Below, in pieces: positions 49,501 through 64,000 of a stretch of DNA of 64,000 nucleotides. A model generated the notes under the pieces. The model saw only the letters and a list, made by a program, of their open reading frames with translations, was not told the origin of the DNA and ran no database searches. Location: contig NC_092565.1 of the NCBI RefSeq assembly GCF_037975245.1, positions 12,332,499 to 12,396,498 of the forward strand. The letters are read 5' to 3'. The DNA is from Apostichopus japonicus. Its lineage: Eukaryota > Echinodermata > Holothuroidea > Aspidochirotida > Stichopodidae. Every line of letters begins with the position of its first letter. Position 1 is the first letter of the stretch. The position numbers were made by a program, and so were the translations under genes.

Positions 49501-50626
49501 GGATGCTCCTTGAAGCCTCAATGATGATAACAGCCCCTCAGTGCAGGCTATAACATTAATGTTAATCCATTAATTCATCAATTCTAGTAACTCAATTAAA
49601 ACAGTTTATTTAAAATTCATATGACCAAACAGTAACACATTACAAACAATTCATTTGAAGCCGTACAAGTCCCAATATCCCATTGACTTTTGTGTTGCCT
49701 CTGAGGAATGACCTTAAATCATAATTAATTTTGTGTCTAGGGCATCAGTTTAATACATATGTAATCTATGTAGATTCAAATCAATCCCTACATTTTAATA
49801 TCATTTGGTTATGTTTTCTTATTTGTTCACTGTTATCACCCTCTTCCAGCACCTCACAAGATTCAAACAACAACAACAAGGGTAAGAATTACGGTAAAAG
49901 ACCAGTGCCACTCCCCAGGAGTACCTCCAGTCCGCTCTCATCGTCCAGCATGAGTAATGTGGTTCACCCAGTGCCAATCCCTCGAAAGATGCCACTCATG
50001 GAGGGGACACCTCCATCCCCGATCCCTAGGACCAGAAGGGCCTGGAGTCAACATGTAAGTGTTTGAAAGCCAAGCAAACAGCTCACTGGTTAGAAGGAAA
50101 CTATATAATTGAGTAGTGTTAATGTTCCCAGTAAATGAGTAGCTGCACCATATGTAGAGAGGTGTTGAGATAAAGTACATGGTTGAAGCATAAGAGAACA
50201 CTCATAATGTAGCCACTAGAATCCATGGAATAAGTCATTGCAAAGTGTTGTACAAAATGGTCATATTGCTACACAAGGTTAAAGATGTATTGCAGTTTTT
50301 GATTTACACAGTTACAGAAGTATTTTGAAAGAAACAAGATTTACCGAGTTTTGTCGTGATAGAGTAAATTCCTTTTTAAGCTAACCATTTGGGAAAACTG
50401 AACACAGATAAAAAGGATTTGGGTTGTAGTTACTTGTGCCTTTGTAATTTTTCTCATCAGAACCATTTGACTATTGTTTAATGATCTTCTCCAGTCATAA
50501 CAAAGATTTGCAGTAATTCATAAATAAAAAGTTATGTTTTTTCTTGTTTTCTTTTACCTTGTTTTTTTTGTTTCTTCATTGTAGGCAACATCACTTCAAG
50601 GACTTAACCAACAAACAGATGTCTAA
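37582..50626 (+). CDS. ARHGAP19: ARHGAP19-type Rho GTPase-activating protein (13 coding exons)
   Basis: Coding exons: 37582-37798, 38353-38436, 39365-39574, 40148-40398, 40983-41075, 42220-42327, 43408-43560, 45704-45820, 47383-47454, 48191-48298, 49143-49246, 49850-50054, 50585-50626. They join in frame to 587 aa; human ARHGAP19 is 494 aa. An in-frame TAA (37534-37536) precedes the start. The RhoGAP domain spans about residues 80-285: arginine finger R109 in GLFRIPGNS, LKTFLGDLPEPLL at 146-158, and N240 in MSAFNLGVIFAPHVLWP. The family-specific GIFGSPLNDAG precedes it. Such proteins stimulate GTP hydrolysis by Rho, and the human protein acts on RhoA in mitosis and cytokinesis. A Ser/Pro/basic C-terminal half adds three PxPxPR motifs (524-529, 546-551, 561-566) that I do not recall in the human protein. 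The exon 8 donor GTCGGT is weak, but the neighbouring alternative causes a stop. Confidence 0.93.
40484..40553 (-). repeat. tRNA-like sequence, probably a tRNA-derived SINE head or tRNA pseudogene
   Basis: On the minus strand an A-box-like TAGCTCAGTTGG (40534-40545) and a B-box-like GGTTTGAATC (40492-40501) are correctly spaced. A TTTGTAA loop gives a Thr-type TGT anticodon. The acceptor stem does not pair and the anticodon stem has a G-G mismatch, so it is not an intact tRNA. A 14 bp G run (40586-40599) lies just upstream on the minus strand. It sits in ARHGAP19 intron 4. Confidence 0.7.
44440..44775. repeat. Diverged direct duplication, about 245 bp apart
   Basis: ACAAAGTTGATGAAGTCAG(T/C)A near 44440 recurs near 44687. 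Each is followed by TGTA..T(A/G)CTTTAT(A/G)CAATGAG(T/A)TGGT. The duplicated stretch is about 85 bp. Confidence 0.65.
46040..46130. repeat. Dispersed repeat fragment
   Basis: TATAGCAATTTGTACACTCTG, GTAGCATTTTGCGATGCGATA and AATTATTATTCCCTGA. These are reverse-complement or edge blocks of the family seen at 14505, 15200 and 26613; similar to 59940-60000. Confidence 0.5.
49242..49400 (+). repeat. Tandem duplication including the ARHGAP19 exon 11 splice donor
   Basis: AAGGTAAAGATCATATTTCT occurs at 49244-49263 and again at 49381-49400. Between them, related GTTTGTATGGTCTC / AGTAGTGTTT blocks recur. The first copy is the donor used in the gene model; the second is a decoy. Confidence 0.85.
50230..50320 (+). 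repeat. Dispersed repeat fragment
   Basis: CATTGCAAAGTGTTGTACAAAATGGTC, ATTGCTACACAAGG and AAAGATGTATTGCAG match, in order, the 5' part of the family copy at 26630-26690. Confidence 0.6.
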
Positions 50627-51534
50627 TAATTATCGAACCGTGCTTTTCTGTGCTCTGAACAACACTCTCTCCTTATTGCAACTTACAAATCATTCCGTTA
50701 GACGTGAATCCTCATGTGGTCATCAGATACAGCTCACCTATAAATAGTAGAACTCAGGACTCCTGTTTCGGTTTCAGAAAACAAAATTCCATCGGAAGCA
50801 GATGCAGTGCTAGTGTTATTGCTGTCGGAGAAAGCCCTCGTTAAATGTAATATAAGATTAGTTGAAATCGACAAAATCATTCCAATCTTTTGCTTCATTC
50901 CGAGTTTATATAGACACTTACATAACATTAACCAGTTATTTTCATAATTGTTATTAATTTAACTTGTTATTGAACCACTGATTTTAAGCATTTTGCAGGT
51001 TCTTAGACTATATCGATGAAGCACTGATTACAAATGTTCAACATTTTCACAAGGTCATTAAACCTTCCTTTATACAATTTATATGTCTTGAAAATATAAA
51101 GAAGATAGTTATGACAAAAAAACAGAGTAAGAATGATGCTGGTACCTAGGATGAAACATCTTCAAGATTATCATTTTTGTTTCTTAATTATAGTATGTTT
51201 GATGTGGATTTATTGCTGATTTGACAATTTAGTAAGGACTTCCCTTTGTTAAATAAATGTAGCTGGACTGGAGGTCACATTGATTGGATGAAAGGACTCT
51301 CTCTTGGTAGAAAGAATGTCATTGATGCACTGCATCATCCCAAAAATAAGGAGGGGGTGTAACTGAATGGGTTTTAACAGGTTAACTAAACATTAAACAG
51401 TTTTTTCTCATCCTGTCTAGAGAAGTTTATGATCTGAAATCAGTGGTTGAAAGCTACATATTTTTTTTTTAAACATTTGTTTAAATTGTGGAACTAAAAG
51501 ACAGTGATATCAGGTTTCACAGCTGTAATGTCTC

Positions 51535-51540
51535 AATAAA
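51535..51540 (+). terminator. Candidate ARHGAP19 poly(A) signal (AATAAA)
   Basis: TCTCAATAAAAGTGCAATGA, about 910 bp after the stop codon. An earlier AATAAA at about 51250 is an alternative. Confidence 0.45.
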
Positions 51541-53194
51541 AGTGCAATGAAAACATATTTCCATTTTCTACTGAAAATGTTTCTTTATCAGTCTATCTGA
51601 GGCAGTTTTGTCACTCAATCACTAAGCTACACGTTTCTTTTAAGGTATAACTAAAAACAACTAGTCCTGTATATTTTCTAGGTATTAAGATACTCTTTAC
51701 CGACTTAGCTTGACGTGGATAACGTTCATACCAATTCTTTAAATGAGTTGCAAAAAAAAGAATTATTAATGCCTACATTGGAGCATGAATTTCTGTCCAG
51801 TAAGAACTATTAATCCTTGTTTATTATCTTGTAACTTGTTTTTCAATTCTCATTCTTTAAATTTTTTATTATTATTATTATTTAGGTTTTATTATATTTC
51901 TTACTATTTTAGCCAGCTAATCACTTAAAAACAAATTTCTATTGGCAAGGGCTGTTCATACAATATAACTGTATAATGATAAAGTGTTAAAAACATGATA
52001 TTGCACTACACTGTTGCTATGTGTCACTGTACAATTTATTTTGTCGCCTAAGAATCTCTTGCATGATAAATATTACAACAGTTGTAGTTATATCTCCTAA
52101 TTGGGCTACATAACCAAACAAAAAATAATATGTAGTAACTTCTTGCAGTATGTGTAACAACAGATATTTAATACCTGAAGAAAATGTTATTTTGTAAAAA
52201 ACAAAATATCAATGCCAAGTCTACAATACCTATTTAGTCCTTACTTAATTTGCATACAGGGGTCGGGGCATATTTCATATGGTCAACCTGTCGACTAATT
52301 GCACCAATGTGGTGAAATGATTTCTTTGCGGAAGTCACTTGATCGGGATCTAGTGGAACGTAAAATTTGGTACATTTGTTTGTAGTACGACACAACCAGC
52401 TGGTGATTGCTTTAGCATTCATGTCACTTAACTGACATACCAAACTGGGACTGCCATGTACCTCATGGTACGATTGGACATCTATATCCAATATCAGTGT
52501 TCACGAGATGAGTGGGTTTTACATCGTCCTTTTGTGTACAGGATAAATTGATTAATGTCCTGCATCGTAGAGAGTAAAAACAACACAGTTCCTTCACATG
52601 CGTGCAAACTTTATTTGTCCATATTTTACACACAAAAAAACAATGCTGCATGAATTTTTACAAATTATTGTGCACTGTCATTATAGCTGACTTTTTAGTG
52701 AGATGAGCACTTTTTCTGATGTATATATACAAAAAGATGCTGGCTTGTATACCTGTCAATGACATTAAATTTCTTTCAAAAAGATGTTAGATCTTGTTTT
52801 GTTAATTCTTTTGTAGTTTCTTTTCACATTTTCTTGATGCTGACCTATAGCCCCCTCTCCCCCACTGTCATTTATTCTACTACTTATTGTATGGTAATTT
52901 TAGCAGGTATTGCCCACCACTTAAACTGTTGTTACTATGTCACGCTATTGCCTGTTAATGTCAGAGCCTTAAACTGGGGAAAGATTAATACAGACCCCAG
53001 AATATGCTAGAAAGTCACTTTCACTGCCACATCAAAAGCAATATTCCTTTAACTGTCAAATTAAGCTCTTCCATTGTCTGGGAAAATTTGGAGATGCAGA
53101 AATGACACGTGTGTATTTGAGAAAAATTTGGTGGGAAATGCCGATAACAAAATCATCTGCACAGTATTGTTAGTGCCGAGAAGTGTTGATTTTC

Positions 53195-53686
53195 CAGGGA
53201 TGTAAGTCTTCCGTATTTTTACGGAAATCCGTTTTTTTTTTAAATTCCAATAAGTCTTCCGTATTTTTACGGAAATCCGTTTTTTTTTTTAATTCCAATA
53301 AAGTACCACAAAATTGTTCGAATATCAAAGACACAACGCGGCAAAAATGCCTGGCCCGTTGCAGCAAGCTAACTTCAATTTTCACTCATCGATCACTCAA
53401 AATACCATTTCCAGTTTCGCATCATCGCATTGCACTGTACAACATTGTGCCATGTGAATATCGTTGCGTACGTGCGAACTTCAAATCGCTATAGCTCATT
53501 TCTGTCGTTGAAAAACCTTGCTAATTCATGGATGTGTAGGATGTGTTAACGCTAAAGCTAGCCTAACATACAGTAACGATAGTGTGTAAGTAGTCAGAGC
53601 TAGGAGTAGGATGTGTTAGGATGGCATTCACCTGGGGCCTCCGAATATTTTTCCGGTTTTTTTTTTTGGCTGCACTTACATCCCTG
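53195..53686. mobile_element. 492 bp non-autonomous element with CAGGGATGTAAGT termini
   Basis: The left end CAGGGATGTAAGT and right end ACTTACATCCCTG are perfect 13 bp inverted repeats. Perfect 6 bp direct repeats ATTTTC flank it (53189-53194 and 53687-53692). Just inside the left end is a tandem duplication of about 48 bp (units near 53203 and 53251) containing the palindrome CCGTATTTTTACGG followed by a T run. It begins only 95 bp past the RNASEH2A stop codon (53781), so it probably contributes to that gene's 3' UTR. Confidence 0.85.
53203..53300. repeat. 48 bp direct duplication with internal palindrome
   Basis: Two copies of TAAGTCTTCCGTATTTTTAC...GGAAATCCG plus a T run and AATTCCAATAA, nearly identical, located within the element at 53195-53686. 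Confidence 0.9.
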
Positions 53687-53780
53687 ATTTTCACGTCATC
53701 CATGAACTGTCGACATATCTCCCTTCTCATTTTGCTAAGAATACTGCAAGGTGGCTCCCAGAGTTTTCCTTCTGCACCGT

Positions 53781-56700
53781 TCAAAATGTTGTTAATTGTG
53801 TTAGTCCACTCTCTTCAAAGAACTGATGCTTCTTTTTCCGGGAGTCAAAGTTCTTTGGTGCGAAGAATGAGAGTAGTGATGCGCTGCCCTTAGCAACCTC
53901 CTCTTCATCATCATCCTCCCTGCAAAGACAAGATAAAGTCAATTTGAAACCGATCAACTATGCACTTTCATTTCATTTGACTTAATTTTTATCTAATTTC
54001 ATCAACTACAGATTTTTTTTTCTTCAATTTTGCCCTAAACGTTCAGAACTATAGTAAGGAAGGTATAGAGTACATTATTATTGCCACAGAAAAAAGGACA
54101 AGTTTTGAAGCATTTTGTAAAGAGTATTTTTATCTGAGGAAGAGGGAAGGGGTAGGGTAGGTGATTGGACAAAATCATAAAACATTACTTAAAACTCATA
54201 CGTAAATAATATACAACTGTAAGTAATCAACCATGGGAAACTGAACTCAAATCAATTTGTATTTAGAACTAGCAAATTTTTACAAGATAAAAAGTTGGTC
54301 GTACACACTATTAACTTTCAAAATCACCACTGGTTTGAGCTTGCAATATTTTACAATTGACTTTGCCCGCTTGAGATGATCAGAAACTCAAAGATGATAT
54401 GATTAAAGGCTTGCTGCAATGTTAGCATGCTAATATTCAGGAACAATACTAATGACCTATTGTCGGAAAATGTTTCTTCTTCTAAGAGCTGTCTTTGGTC
54501 GACACGAATCAGAAAAGGCTAAAACTAGGATGTTTTCTCACCACTCTACTATCGCAGCTTTCTTCTCAAGGATGTTGCTAGCGGTGCTCCAGCTGAAGCG
54601 AATGAAACGAGGAAATCCAAAGATTGGATCCACATTTTCTGACAACCACCTCTTGGTTGCTGGATCTGAAATGAGAAAGAGAACCAAACGTTCAACAAAA
54701 GTTAAAATGAAACATCATTTTCAAAATCTTGGGATGTCCATGAGATGTCATGGTCTCTGCAAGTCAGGAAATTGATTGGATCATACATTCTATGTTACAA
54801 TTAATCAACATCAGTCAGTCGATGGCTGCAAAGTGTATGTCTTTAAGATTTAATTGAAGTGAAGTTGTTTTTCCCTTCATTGATATTGAACTCATCAAAT
54901 AGCAATAAACAGTTGCTCCTATTAACTATCACCCAGCCTAAATATTAAACTCATAATGTTTAGAACATTACATTACCTGATGGATAGCCACTTCCATAGT
55001 TATCTGTGGCAGATACAGTGCCTTCTTTGAATTTCCAGGACTGGATGACTCTGTCACGTACTACCTGCAGAAAAAATAAATGAAATGAAAGGAATGAAAT
55101 GGTTTGTTCTTCTCTGTTTGGCAAGTCATTTGCTAAGCAGTTAATAACGAGTGAATGATAATGGTTTCTACCATCCACCAATCCTATTCTAGGCATATAA
55201 CTTTGGCAGGGGCAGGTGGGGGGGGGAGAAAAAACAGCTCATCATTTTCCAGATAGAGTCTTCTTCCAAAAGAGGTCCAAATCCAAACTTGATAAATTTG
55301 CAGATAATTTCCGTAAACTAGGTTGATCAGAATCACCACCCAATTGTTGCAGAATACAGGGCCAGATTTGTCTAGTTTCCTCTCTCCAATTCACAAAGTT
55401 AAATTCAAGTTTAGGATATTTCAATTAAAACAACTTAGAAAATATCAACTCAGAGAGCCATGTCCAGGGAAGTTGTTTGAAGCTTCACAGAGAGCGCATG
55501 AAATGTAGTGACTCATCAAAACTCAAAAGAAACAAAAGAGAGCTCTTTGAATTGAGCCATGATTACACCTTCTACTATACAGCTTATTCTGGTTGCAATT
55601 ATGACTGCCTTATTAATGGGGGGAGGGGGGGGGGGGGGAGTTGAGTGAAAGAAACCTGAAATTTGACCTTTGGTCTACAGGCCTACATGTATCGAAACTT
55701 GTACTAAGTTTATAGAACAATAAACATTTGGGCTGACATCAATAAACCTTGATTTTGTTTCTATCCACTATATAGTACAGTGACTTACCTTTGCGCAAAT
55801 ACTGGCAGCGCTAACAATTGGAAATTTAGAATCAGCTTTTGGAGTGACTGTTATGTCAAGGGTCGGGAAAAGTGCTTGAAGTTTGGCCTGGTACTTTGAA
55901 GCATCTCCAACAGTATCCACATAAACCTACAACAAACGGGGAAAAAATTCTAAACAAATAAATCAAAATTGTAGTAGTTAACACAACTTGCACAAGAAAA
56001 ATAGCTATGAAATACAGGATACAGGGCATAAGAACAACAATAAAGACATCAGTGAAAATGTCTCTCATGCATTGGCGACTTTAAAGTCCCAATGAGAAGT
56101 TTTTCACCGAATACGATCAGCTCTCATGTAGTGTTTCACTGAAAGTAAGGTGTACGCAATCACTTTCTATCGATTGGAAAACCCAAAACAAACTAAAATT
56201 TGCTGTTATGAATACAATATTCATTCCTGGCTTTTTTAATTTGTACTTTTCTCGAATACTGTATTCCATTCAATATGAAAGGAGTGTGTTCTTGTTAAAT
56301 TGAAACTGGGTTGAAGCTCTCAACAGCATTGTCATTTAGAATGAAATCAGCAAGTTGCAGTAAAATTTACAACAAATCATGCATTGAATGACATTGTTAA
56401 GAGAACCACTATAGCTTGAGGTTTGATAAGGTGTTCACTTAGGATGGTGAGAAGGGTTAGCTAAATCACATTGTGCAAAAGGCAGGTGACATTTGTAACA
56501 TAACATGAACAGTTTTATTGCAATAGAATTAAATGCATAATAATGTGCAAAATCTAGTAATCATAACAAGAGAATATGTTAAGAGGTTTCTCATATTTAT
56601 CGTATATAAGCAACAAAATACCAAACACCACTACAACAAGTAATTAAAGTGTATAATTATCTTAATGTAAAACAATTTGAAAGAAAATGACAATTTGAAA

Positions 56701-58723
56701 ACTACCTGTAGCTTTCTGTCCGATCCTTTTAATTGAAAATTCTTTACTCTTGACCTGTCTTGGTAAATGTTATTGTACAAGTATAAAAAATTACCTCTTT
56801 AATTTTAGCCCCACTTTCAATAGCCAGCCTTAGGAGGCTAATTGCTGAGTCCATAGATACTTGGTTCAAGCTGTACTTGGTTCGCCCTAACATGCAGCTT
56901 GATATGTAACTTGGTGTTAAAATCTGAACGTTGTACCCTATAAAATCACTGGCGTCCTGTATACTCTTCAACAGTACTTCTCGTTGTTCTTCGGTGAGTG
57001 TTTTGGAATCTAAGAATAAAAGTGGAAGTGAAGAATGAAATTAGGTGGACCCTATTACTAAAATATCTGAACAGAAAGGATTTCACTACCATGAGCCGTT
57101 TCCCAACATGTCTCGCTGTATGGCTAGAGGTAATTAATCGTTAATGCAAAAATGCATGCAACAGTCACAGTAATGACTTGATAGATTATACCCAGACATC
57201 ACTATTTGGTGCAAGAGAGATGCCATGCCTCTTTGGACCACAATTCATGTTTCCACAGCTCTTGGGTTCCGACGACAAAGTCCCACCTTCAGACACATAA
57301 TAAAGACATTACGGCAATCTGGCAACACGACTTAAGTTTGGCAATATTTTCAGAGAATTGCTAGTCAATGGGTCAACCAGTTTCAAAGTTGGAGGGGACA
57401 AATGAAAAAATTGAGTGTTTGTGTTAGGTTGAAATGGTGAAGGGGGGGGGCGGGGGAGGGGTTGCCTGGCTGCATGTTAAAACAAATCTTCTGATGGGCA
57501 TATTCGCATAGTATTGTATACTATAATACAGCCCTACTTACCAGCAAACCCCATTGCTTTCAATTCATCGTTTTTTGAGAGAGGGCAGTAGCTCACACCA
57601 TACACCATAGGACCTATCAAAGGAAGGAATTTAAAACAATAAATGTGCAGAGGTATGAATTTCTTACTTCCTGCAAAGTAAGTGCAAACAGTTCCTAATG
57701 TTTGGTCGAGATATAGCCTTTCAGTTCAATACAAATTAAGTTTTTTCACATCATTCACATGTTTGTAAATATGAATACAGGGTGTTCGGTAAATGCTAAA
57801 TTACAGTAAGCTTACACATTATTGAAACCATTTAAAACAGAAGTTGTTTGTCAAAGAAGGACAAAAAAATGAAGTGCAAAAAAAGAGATATATAGAGAAG
57901 ATAGTAAAACAACATGGGAAAACTATGTCAACTACAGTGTCTAACTATATATTAAATTTATTTATATAAATGCCAGATATATCATACTACAGAAATATCA
58001 GCATGTTGTTTTCAAATAATTTATCATGTATTTTTCTATGATGTTTTTCCGAAAAGAGGTTGTTGTTACATTTTTTTATGCACACCAAGTTGTAGAAAGG
58101 TCTAAAATTTCACATTCTGGATAAGATTGTTTGTTGAGAAAATGACAGTATCTCAATTTTGAGTACAAAAGACTATTCAAAGAAATTAGTTTTTGATTGA
58201 TAAAGAGGAGAAACATACAACATACAGTGGCAGGAGTGAACTAGTGTTCCCTTATTGCAATTAATGCCTACTACTGATGATTTCCAGAAATCAGAAACAT
58301 AATCAGACATTATCATCATAATAGCCTAGCGTGAAGGGGTTAAAAAGATTGCAAATGGCTTTCATTTACCAATATGAATGTATAACATTGCTGGATCTTA
58401 ATTATTGATAGTTACTGGTCAATAATAACCAGATAGGCTTTTGCCCCTAAGAGTAAGACTAGAGTAATGCTGTAACGTTTAAAACTAGTAATGAAGCCCT
58501 TTGTACCTAATACTGGTCCTCTACCGGCTTCATCAATACCTAAACAGCAATCCTCCTCTTCACATATTTTTGGTACTTGTGACTGAATAGTGAAATTCTT
58601 ATTATTGTCCGTCTCAAACTTGCTCAAATCCACTTCTGCTGATCCAATGGATGACACTTTTTCTACATCATCTGTAACATCTTGCACTGAGATTTCTTCC
58701 TGCATTTCTTCTGGGTCGGCCAT
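53781..58723 (-). CDS. RNASEH2A: RNASEH2A, ribonuclease H2 catalytic subunit A (7 coding exons)
   Basis: Coding exons in transcript order: 58723-58507, 57613-57542, 57009-56795, 55926-55789, 55064-54977, 54665-54542, 53919-53781. They join in frame to 330 aa; human is 299 aa. This is the catalytic subunit of nuclear RNase H2, which cleaves RNA in RNA-DNA hybrids and starts removal of single ribonucleotides from DNA. The family signature [12 protein letters not shown] gives D64 and E65. Further metal-binding acids are D172 (VYVDTVGD) and D200 (PKADSKFP), with the ribonucleotide-sensing tyrosine at Y237 (DNYGSGYPS). The N-terminus carries an acidic extension of about 30 aa relative to human. 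The C-terminal tail has LLSFF (300-304), resembling a PCNA-binding motif. It is divergent from GOT1, with start codons 785 bp apart. All junctions are GT/AG. Confidence 0.97.
55065..58506 (-). other. RNASEH2A introns 1-4
   Basis: Introns at 57614-58506, 57010-57541, 55927-56794 and 55065-55788. They contain G-rich runs (55620-55640, 57440-57460) and AT-rich sequence. No other gene, RNA or identifiable element was seen. Confidence 0.7.
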
Positions 58724-59508
58724 ATTTAGGACAGGTGTTACAACTGCAAGTACTAGTATTAGTAATAGTAACGTCGCAGTTTACACCTTGGTCTACAGAG
58801 TACTGAGTTAGTGTAGATTTGGCAAAGTACTAGGACTGTATATTACTATTAGTAATAGTAGTTCCAGGCCTAACTTTAGGCTAAAACCAGGTAGGCCTAG
58901 GCTGGGGCTTGGGAGCCGAACGGCTGAGGTGCAATTGCAAACTTTGGTAATACTATTTGAACCGTGTAGTTGTAGCCATATACTTGATGTCAGAAAAATG
59001 TTACTTATCCCATAGAATTAGAACAGAAGCTGACAGTTGTATGGAAATTTGCAGTCCTAGCCTAGGCCTACAACAAACTCTAGCATTGCACTGCACTGTG
59101 TTGCTGTTTTTCTGTTTTCCCGCGATTCATCTTTCACAACTTCCGTTATTATTCTACCGTGGCCGCCACAGGTATGCAGTATAATGAACAATTAAATATT
59201 AAATTTTAGATTCTAGCATTTTATGTGTTATTGTTGTTCCTGATAATAATCGCAATTCAAAACATTACATTTTGTGATCTTTTCGACAAATTAGAGGGAA
59301 TACTGTTGCTTCCATGTTAGATAATGTTTATGTTGTAACGACCATAATTGACTACCGTTGAAATTGTTGAAATAATAGTGTGTGTACGTGTGTACATATA
59401 GGGATTGATCGAGGGACGAACGTGTAAATATTATCCACTGCCAAACTACACCAGTAACTAACTGCAGTGTAACATTTAAAGAGAAGATTTCAAGTCAACA
59501 GAAGCAAA
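58724..59508. promoter_or_regulatory. Compact bidirectional promoter region of RNASEH2A and GOT1
   Basis: 785 bp separate the two start codons and must hold both 5' UTRs and core promoters unless upstream exons exist. It contains a duplicated/inverted block with TATTAGTAATAGTA (58754-58770) and TTACTATTAGTAATAGTA (58843-58860), and several TAGGCCTA-type palindromes (58866-58900, 59058-59068). No TATA box is obvious. Confidence 0.65.
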
Positions 59509-63869
<4,361 letters not shown>

Positions 63870-64000
63870 GTACAAATTTCTCTTATTCTATAAAAAAAAT
63901 TTGCAGTTAGAACTAAGAGCATTGGAAATAAATAATGCCATATAAACTTCCCCCCCCTCCCTCTACTGCATTGTCCATTCTACCTAGCCTGACCAACTAC

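Larger units (their letters stand above)
50627..53780. other. Convergent 3' region between ARHGAP19 and RNASEH2A
   Basis: It contains the 3' UTRs of both genes and a small transposon-like element (53195-53686). A minus-strand AATAAA at 52610-52615 is one possible RNASEH2A poly(A) signal. The open frames at 52234-52491 (minus) and 52759-53010 (plus) resemble nothing I know and are not supported as genes. Confidence 0.65.

Overview
This is a 64 kb piece of an animal genome. It is AT-rich and intron-rich, with standard GT/AG splice sites, long repeat-filled introns and no operon structure. Four conserved protein-coding genes can be assembled exon by exon. Protein similarity, exon style, frequent TAGGCCTA palindromes and abundant small DNA-transposon derivatives suggest a marine invertebrate deuterostome. 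An echinoderm is my best guess, but the species is not proven by anything seen here.

Layout, left to right. Positions 1-13854 are a gene-poor flank of transposon remnants, simple repeats and long poly-G/poly-C runs; the part just left of 13855 is probably the MAEA 3' UTR. Positions 13855-34600 (minus strand) hold a complete MAEA gene: 10 coding exons, 387 aa, an E3 ligase subunit of the CTLH/GID complex. Positions 34601-37581 are the space between the divergent MAEA and ARHGAP19 start codons. Positions 37582-50626 (plus strand) hold a complete ARHGAP19-type RhoGAP gene: 13 coding exons, 587 aa. Positions 50627-53780 are a convergent 3' region. Positions 53781-58723 (minus strand) hold a complete RNASEH2A gene: 7 coding exons, 330 aa. 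Positions 58724-59508 are a compact divergent promoter shared with GOT1. From 59509 the plus strand carries the first four coding exons of cytosolic aspartate aminotransferase (GOT1), which runs off the right edge. A possible small type II membrane protein exon lies antisense inside GOT1 intron 2.

The four genes do unrelated housekeeping work: ubiquitin ligation, Rho GTPase inactivation in cell division, ribonucleotide removal from DNA, and amino-acid/malate-aspartate metabolism. They are arranged as two divergent pairs, with ARHGAP19 and RNASEH2A converging. ARHGAP19 and GOT1 are also near neighbours in the human genome (10q24), so part of this linkage may be ancestral.

I see no clear new multi-gene system. 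The most interesting observations are: three PxPxPR motifs in a C-terminal extension of the ARHGAP19 protein; a 47 bp near-perfect hairpin in the probable MAEA 3' UTR; a minisatellite whose units contain the MAEA exon 8 splice donor; a duplicated splice donor in ARHGAP19; and nested non-autonomous transposons with readable termini and target-site duplications.
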